Shown one piece after another: positions 6,206 through 10,759 of a stretch of 10,759 nt of DNA. This DNA comes from Deltaproteobacteria bacterium (GTDB lineage: Bacteria; Desulfobacterota; Dissulfuribacteria; Dissulfuribacterales; UBA3076). The notes under the pieces are model-generated. The model was not told the origin of the DNA, did not search any database, and saw only the letters and a program-made list of their open reading frames with translations. The position numbers were made by a program, and so were the translations under genes. Within the stretch, counting starts at the first letter, position 1. Each line of letters opens with the position of its first letter. The stretch spans positions 1-10,759 of the forward strand of contig JALTHV010000149.1 in NCBI GenBank assembly GCA_027004315.1, read 5' to 3'.

Positions 6206-6994
6206 ATGGGGAAAAAAAAGAAAAAAGGGCAGAATAGGCTCAAAGAATTGGCTAGTGCCAAGCAAAATAATATATCTACAGTCTTGGTTGCAGTCCGCTT
6301 CAGGCCAAGATGGCAGCCACATCATTACAGTGCAAACAACATCTCTATGAAGGATGGAGAGTGGGTGCTAGTCCCCACGGATCACGGGACCGAGGTAGGA
6401 CAGATAATGGGACATCCTGTCGCAATAGAAATGCCCATAAAGGCCCATCTTCCTAAGGTAGAGCGCCTGGCCAGTACCCATGAGATACAGTTGTACTATC
6501 AAAATCTGGATCGGGAAAAGGCCGCCTATAACCTGTGTATAGAACGTATCTATTCCTTTGGTCTTTCAATGAAACTCGTCAGGGTAGAGAGTTTTTTTGA
6601 TGGAAGCAAGACTATATTCTACTATTCTGCAGAGGGTAGAGTAGATTTTCGTGAGCTGGTAAAGGATCTGGTAAGGACCCTGCGGACACGGGTGGAAATG
6701 CGACAGATAGGCATCAGGCAAAAGGCCAAAATGATAGGTGGGATAGGGCTCTGTGGACGGGAGTTGTGCTGTGCCAAATTCCTCCAGGGCTTTGTACCTG
6801 TATCTATAAAGATGGCCAAAGACCAAAATCTCCCTCTAAATCCGAATAAGATATCAGGGCCCTGTGGAAGATTGCTGTGCTGTCTTACCTATGAATATGG
6901 GGCATATCTACAGCCATCAGGAGCTATGTCTGACCTTGGGAGGCCTTGTGATAGACATGAAGGAAGAGGCAAGAAAGGACCTAATGAAAAATAG
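6206..6994 (+). CDS. ricT: PSP1-domain protein, RicT/YaaT-like
   Basis: RicT in Bacillus works with RicA and RicF in a complex that carries iron-sulfur clusters and promotes RNA processing by RNase Y. The role in Gram-negative bacteria is not well defined. The 262-residue protein has a Lys-rich N-terminus (MGKKKKKGQ), then VLVAVRFRP and a PSP1 core (about 60-150, TDHGTEVGQIMG to GRVDFRELVKDL). A conserved Cys-rich C-terminal part follows: GLCGRELCCAKF (Cys183, 188, 189) and GPCGRLLCCLTYEYG (Cys220, 225, 226), likely metal or Fe-S ligands. An in-frame TAA at 6194 makes 6206 the earliest ATG, but no Shine-Dalgarno sequence is visible. The last 11 bases overlap metG. A psp1-metG pairing is familiar in deltaproteobacteria. 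A MITE lies directly upstream where holB often sits. Confidence 0.9.
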   Translation: MGKKKKKGQNRLKELASAKQNNISTVLVAVRFRPRWQPHHYSANNISMKDGEWVLVPTDHGTEVGQIMGHPVAIEMPIKAHLPKVERLASTHEIQLYYQNLDREKAAYNLCIERIYSFGLSMKLVRVESFFDGSKTIFYYSAEGRVDFRELVKDLVRTLRTRVEMRQIGIRQKAKMIGGIGLCGRELCCAKFLQGFVPVSIKMAKDQNLPLNPNKISGPCGRLLCCLTYEYGAYLQPSGAMSDLGRPCDRHEGRGKKGPNEK

Positions 6995-8516
6995 ATTTTA
7001 TATAACCACACCTATCTATTATGTGAATGCAGAACCACATCTTGGGCATGCCTATTCAACTGTGGTCGCAGATGTAGAGAACAGATTTCACAGACTGCTC
7101 GGAGATGAAACCTTCTTCCTGACTGGCACAGATGAACATGGAGACAAGATCCTGCAGGCGGCCAAGAAGCAGGGAATAGATCCAAAGACCTATGTGGACA
7201 GGATAAACTCCATCTTCAGAGATTCCTGGGCCCTCCTGGATATAGGCCCTGATAGATCCATTCGCACTACAGATCCAGACCATATCGCCACTGTCCAGCG
7301 CATACTTCAGGAGGTCTATGATAAGGGAGATATAGTCTTCAAGGAGTATGAAGGACTATACTGCTTTGGATGTGAACGCTTCTATATGGAGCGGGAATTG
7401 GTAGACGGAAAGTGCCCTGACCACGGTATCCCTCCGGTAAGGCTAAAGGAAAAAAACTATTTCTTTCTCATGAGTCGCTATCAGGACTGGCTGGTGGACT
7501 ATATAAAGAGACATCCATCGTTTATTACACCTGAGCGTTACAGAAACGAAGTGCTCTCTTTTTTAAAAGACCCCTTAGATGACCTCTGTATCTCAAGGCC
7601 CTCCAGCCGGCTTACCTGGGGTATCCCTCTCCCCTTTGACGACAAATTTGTGACCTATGTCTGGTTTGATGCCCTGATCAACTACCTTACAGGACTTGGC
7701 TTTCCCGATGGCCCCAATTTTTCAAAATTCTGGCCAGTGGCCGAACACGTGATAGCCAAGGATATCCTGAAGCCACACTGTATATATTGGCCCACTATGC
7801 TCAAGGCCCTTGGGCTCGGGCCATACAGGCATATCCACGTCCATGGCTACTGGCAGATCCAGGATCAGAAGATGTCCAAGAGCCTGGGAAACGTGATAAG
7901 ACCAAGGGACCTGGTAGATGCGTTTGGGGTAGATGCGACCAGATACTGCCTGATGAGAGAGATGACCTTTGGTCTGGATGCCAGATTTAGCGAGGAGTCC
8001 TTCAGACTGAGGATAAATGCCGATCTTGCCAATGACCTTGGAAACCTGGTAAGCCGTATCCTGACTATGGTCCAGAAATATCTAGGTGGAGAGGTCCCTG
8101 CACCTCAAGGTCTTGAAGGACCAGAGAGGGACCTGAGGGAGGCAGTAGTCAGGTTGGTGCCTGTCTGGAAAGAGGCCATGGAGTCCTTTGCAGTACACAA
8201 GGCGCTTCAGGGGGTCTGGGAGGTAATAAACGTGGCCAACAAGGTGATTGACACCTCTGCCCCATGGGTACTGGCCAAGGACCCTGCCAAGTCAGGCCAG
8301 TTGAGAGACGTGCTCTATAGCCTTCTTGATGCGCTGCGAATCTTTTCCATCCTGATAGCCCCTGTAATGCCAACAAGCGCCAGGAGGATGCAGGAGGCAC
8401 TGGGCCTTGATCCACAAAAGGACCTGAATTTTGAGGCAGCCAGGCACTGGGGGCTTCTGGCACCTGGGACCAAGACTTCAAAGATACCGCCCCTGTTCCC
8501 CCGGGTGAAGGTATAG
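6984..8516 (+). CDS. metG: Methionyl-tRNA synthetase
   Basis: Charges tRNA-Met with methionine in the cytoplasm. A class I synthetase of 510 residues with YITTPIYYVN at the N-terminus, HIGH as HLGH (19-22) and KMSKS at 296-300. The single zinc knuckle is CFGC...CPDHG, where the last ligand is His rather than Cys, as in Thermus-type enzymes. Also visible are the anticodon-binding helical domain and motifs such as YVWFDALINYLTG and DLANDLGNLVSRIL. It ends without the C-terminal EMAP/Trbp111-like tRNA-binding domain that many longer bacterial MetRS carry. The frame is open from 6864, but ATG 6984 is chosen because the family starts directly before YITTPIYY and AAAGGA lies 4 nt upstream. It overlaps ricT by 11 bases, and selB begins 14 bases after its stop. 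Confidence 0.96.
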   Translation: MKNRFYITTPIYYVNAEPHLGHAYSTVVADVENRFHRLLGDETFFLTGTDEHGDKILQAAKKQGIDPKTYVDRINSIFRDSWALLDIGPDRSIRTTDPDHIATVQRILQEVYDKGDIVFKEYEGLYCFGCERFYMERELVDGKCPDHGIPPVRLKEKNYFFLMSRYQDWLVDYIKRHPSFITPERYRNEVLSFLKDPLDDLCISRPSSRLTWGIPLPFDDKFVTYVWFDALINYLTGLGFPDGPNFSKFWPVAEHVIAKDILKPHCIYWPTMLKALGLGPYRHIHVHGYWQIQDQKMSKSLGNVIRPRDLVDAFGVDATRYCLMREMTFGLDARFSEESFRLRINADLANDLGNLVSRILTMVQKYLGGEVPAPQGLEGPERDLREAVVRLVPVWKEAMESFAVHKALQGVWEVINVANKVIDTSAPWVLAKDPAKSGQLRDVLYSLLDALRIFSILIAPVMPTSARRMQEALGLDPQKDLNFEAARHWGLLAPGTKTSKIPPLFPRVKV

Positions 8517-8530
8517 AGGCAGACTGAGAT

Positions 8531-10447
8531 ATGGATACCAGGACCATCATTATCGGTACGGCCGGCCACATTGATCACGGAAAGACTACCCTGGTAAAGG
8601 CCCTCACCGGTATAGATACCGACCGCCTAAAGGATGAGAAAGAGCGGGGTATTACCATAGAGCTCGGCTTTGCCCATCTCTCTTTTGCCTCAGGCCAGCA
8701 GGTAGGGGTAGTAGATGTCCCGGGCCACGAACGCTTCGTGAAGAATATGGTGGCTGGGGCCACAGGGATAGACTTTGTAATCCTTGTGGTAGCTGCCGAC
8801 GAAGGGGTCATGCCCCAGACCAGGGAACATCTGGAGATATGCCAACTACTTGGAGTCAAAAAGGGGATCGTTGTCCTGACCAAGAAGGACCTGGTGGATC
8901 AGGAGTGGCTGGAGATGGTCACCGAGGACACCCGCGCATTTGTCTCCGGCACATTCCTGGAGGATGCCCCCCTGCTGGCCGTCTCCTCTACCACTGGAGA
9001 GGGCCTTGATGAACTCCTCAAGGTCCTGGAAAAGATGGTTGCAGAGGTGGTCCCCAGGTCTGTAGTCGGGCCCTATCGGCTCCCAGTTGACAGGGTATTT
9101 AGTATAAGAGGTTTTGGTACAGTAGTCACAGGTACATCCATATCCGGTCAGATCAGGCTGGGAGATGAGGTCTCTATCTATCCCACGGGAATAACTGCCA
9201 GGATCCGTGGCATCCAGTCCCATGGACACGATATCCAGGAGGCTCGGCCAGGGATGCGTACTGCCCTCAACCTGCAGGGTATCGCCAGGGAGCATATAAA
9301 GAGGGGAGATGTCATAGCCACCCCTGGCAGCCTGCATCCAAGCTATCTCCTGGATCTGGAACTTCTGTATCTTGCCAGTGCAGGCCGTCCCCTGAGACAC
9401 AGGAGGCCAGTGCGTTTTCACGTAGGTACAACCGAGGTAATTGGGAGGGTCTTGCTCCAGGGAATGGAGGTTTCTCCGGGGTCAAAGGCCTATATCCAGA
9501 TAAGGCTGGAGAAGCCGGTAGCAGTCCTTTCCAGAGACAACTATGTCATAAGGAGCTATTCGCCCATCAGGACTATAGGTGGTGGGATGATCCTCAATCC
9601 TGTCCCCAGGAAACGGAAGCGGACCAGGCCTGAGCTCTGGGCAGAGCTCGAGTCCCTGGCCAGGAGTGGACCGACTGATATCATTGAGTATCACCTGAGA
9701 CAGGCCGGTGTGAGGGGGCTCACAGAGGCAGAGATTGCAATGCGTGCTACTGTCTATGGGAAACAACTTGACCGGGAGCTTGATCACCTCTTGAGATCCG
9801 GGAGGATTATAGGCCTTGAGGGCGGAGAGAAGAGATTTGTCCATAGGAAGGTCTATGAGGCCTTGAAGGGGCGGACAGAGGAGATCCTGAATGCCTTTCA
9901 CAGAGACAATCCCCTGGTCCAGGGTCTGGCCAAAGAAGAGCTCAGATCACGTCTCTTTCCCACACTCAAAGACCAAAAATTGTTTCAAAGGCTCCTTTCC
10001 GATCTCGTGGCCTCGGGAAAGATATTACAGGAGAAGGACCTGGTACAGATCTCTACCCACCAGGTAGCCCTGGGAAAAGAGGAAGAAGAGATCAAAAAAC
10101 GGCTTGAACGTACCTTCAAACAGGCCGGCCTCCAGCCTCCATCCCGCAGAGATGCCATTACCCTAATGAAGGGGTACGAGGCAGCGGCAGACCGCATATT
10201 TGATCTCATGGTCAGGGAAAAGGTCCTGGTCCCCTTAAAGGGTGGGCTCTATTACCACTATAGCACCCTGGACAGGGTCAAGGACATGGTCTCCGAATTT
10301 ATAAAGAGACAGGGTGGGCTTGAAATAAAGGACTTTCGTGACCTTACGGGTGGACTCTCCAGAAAGTACATGATCCCTCTCCTCGACTATCTGGATAGCC
10401 AACGGATAACTATACGGATAGGCGATAGACGTATACTGCGCCAGTAA
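8531..10447 (+). CDS. selB: Selenocysteine-specific elongation factor SelB
   Basis: A GTPase that brings Sec-tRNA(Sec) to UGA codons marked by a SECIS hairpin. Its 638 residues match the usual bacterial length. G1 is GHIDHGKT (12-19), switch I RGITIELGF (39-47), G3 DVPGH (62-66) and G4 TKKD (117-120). The EF-Tu-like beta-barrel domains follow (about 175-360, with VFSIRGFGTVVTGT). Four winged-helix domains that bind SECIS RNA fill the C-terminal part (about 375-638, ending GDRRILRQ). RGITIELGF with the long C-terminal extension separates it from EF-Tu. The start is 14 nt after metG, with only a weak GAGG or TGAGA upstream, so it is probably part of the ricT-metG-selB transcript. selA, selD and selC are not in the window, so they should lie elsewhere if Sec decoding works. 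Confidence 0.96.
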   Translation: MDTRTIIIGTAGHIDHGKTTLVKALTGIDTDRLKDEKERGITIELGFAHLSFASGQQVGVVDVPGHERFVKNMVAGATGIDFVILVVAADEGVMPQTREHLEICQLLGVKKGIVVLTKKDLVDQEWLEMVTEDTRAFVSGTFLEDAPLLAVSSTTGEGLDELLKVLEKMVAEVVPRSVVGPYRLPVDRVFSIRGFGTVVTGTSISGQIRLGDEVSIYPTGITARIRGIQSHGHDIQEARPGMRTALNLQGIAREHIKRGDVIATPGSLHPSYLLDLELLYLASAGRPLRHRRPVRFHVGTTEVIGRVLLQGMEVSPGSKAYIQIRLEKPVAVLSRDNYVIRSYSPIRTIGGGMILNPVPRKRKRTRPELWAELESLARSGPTDIIEYHLRQAGVRGLTEAEIAMRATVYGKQLDRELDHLLRSGRIIGLEGGEKRFVHRKVYEALKGRTEEILNAFHRDNPLVQGLAKEELRSRLFPTLKDQKLFQRLLSDLVASGKILQEKDLVQISTHQVALGKEEEEIKKRLERTFKQAGLQPPSRRDAITLMKGYEAAADRIFDLMVREKVLVPLKGGLYYHYSTLDRVKDMVSEFIKRQGGLEIKDFRDLTGGLSRKYMIPLLDYLDSQRITIRIGDRRILRQ

Positions 10448-10459
10448 AGACCCTACACC

Positions 10460-10759
10460 ATGAACCCAATATCCCAATCCCTCCATTCAAGACTCAGACA
10501 GGCCATGGAGGAGCGTCTGGCCCAGAGGGATTCCGGGCAGGATCTTGGCAAGACGAGACGCAGTTTTGTAGTTACCTTCGAGCTGGTGCCTGCTTTTTCC
10601 TGCAAGGCGATCTTTTGAATACTGGATAAAGAGACTGCCAGGGCTGTGGAGACTGCACACTGGGGGAGATGGGATTTCTCTGCCCTCAGTCCCAGTGTGC
10701 CAAGTTTCTGTTAAATGGTCCCTGTGGAGGTAGCAGAGATGGATGGTGTGAGGTCTGGC
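10460..10759 (+). pseudogene. Decayed methylenetetrahydrofolate reductase-like gene with MTHFR_C remnant
   Basis: Twelve bases after selB an ATG opens a 52-codon frame containing SLHSRLRQAMEERLAQ and FVVTFELVP. The latter resembles the first strand of MetF-type reductases, which reduce methylene-THF to methyl-THF. The frame stops at TGA 10616-10618. In a second frame FEYWIKR (10614-10634) follows. In a third frame, opening after TAA 10627-10629, DCQGCGDC, FLCPQSQCAKFL and NGPCGGSRDGWCEV run to the window edge. This last part is the conserved Cys-rich MTHFR_C domain found at the end of such proteins (or in MetV). The catalytic barrel of roughly 250-300 residues is missing and at least two frame changes separate the pieces. 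Decay by internal deletion is most likely; an assembly error could look the same. No good ribosome site precedes 10460. Confidence 0.65.

Noticed and set aside
6864..6983. N-terminal extension of MetG from ATG 6864
   Set aside because: The added 40 residues are the out-of-frame translation of the conserved RicT C-terminus. The family starts just before YITTPIYYVN, at 6984, where a ribosome site exists.
8149..8578. Minus-strand open frames across the metG/selB junction
   Set aside because: They are shadows of two well-conserved genes and have no motifs of their own.
10616..10618. In-frame TGA as a selenocysteine codon next to selB
   Set aside because: Read-through in that frame gives a sequence unlike the MTHFR_C domain and stops soon after. 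The conserved Cys-rich domain is in another frame, so frameshift decay explains it better.

Overview
The window looks like a chromosomal segment of a Gram-negative bacterium. Signs are an outer-membrane beta-barrel porin with a signal peptide and terminal Phe, and the HflK/HflC pair. A RicT (PSP1) gene overlapping metG, selB for selenocysteine decoding, and remains of a MetF-like protein with the MTHFR_C cysteine domain together suggest a Desulfobacterota (deltaproteobacterial-type) anaerobe. That placement is an inference from gene content and repeat style, not from a search. Genes are mostly housekeeping; the unusual part is the intergenic DNA.

Layout: (1) 1-1105, minus strand, the N-terminal two-thirds of a PGM1-type phosphoglucomutase running off the left edge. 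(2) 1106-1682, a divergent intergenic region packed with nested palindromes, including a 172-bp MITE-like element with perfect 15-bp terminal inverted repeats and an exact 8-bp target duplication. (3) 1683-3604, hflK-hflC, overlapping by ATGA. (4) 3605-3890, a convergent gap holding a second GTAAC-ended element with a 34-bp-arm palindrome and a probable 8-bp duplication, then a triple 9-mer. (5) 3891-5432, minus strand, an OprD/MOMP-like porin. (6) 5512-5805, minus strand, a tiny secreted ComEA-like helix-hairpin-helix protein ending in a terminator that overlaps its stop codon. (7) 5806-6205, a divergent intergenic region with a long hairpin and an 86-bp MITE-like element sharing its ends with the one at 1194. 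(8) 6206-10447, ricT-metG-selB, all plus strand and tightly packed, probably one operon. (9) 10460-10759, a decayed methylenetetrahydrofolate reductase-like gene whose N-terminal start and C-terminal Cys-rich domain survive in different frames with the barrel missing.

How the genes relate: HflK and HflC form a membrane complex that modulates FtsH. RicT, MetG and SelB concern RNA metabolism and translation (RicT with RNA processing in Bacillus, Met-tRNA charging, Sec-tRNA delivery). PGM, porin and ComEA-like protein are independent units separated by repeat-rich spacers. No complete novel enzymatic system was found. The most interesting signal is that three intergenic elements all begin GTAAC, end GTTAC/GTTAT and are bounded by 8-bp direct repeats, although their interiors differ. 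This fits non-autonomous elements mobilised by an IS66-like transposase, since that family has GTAA tips and 8-bp duplications.
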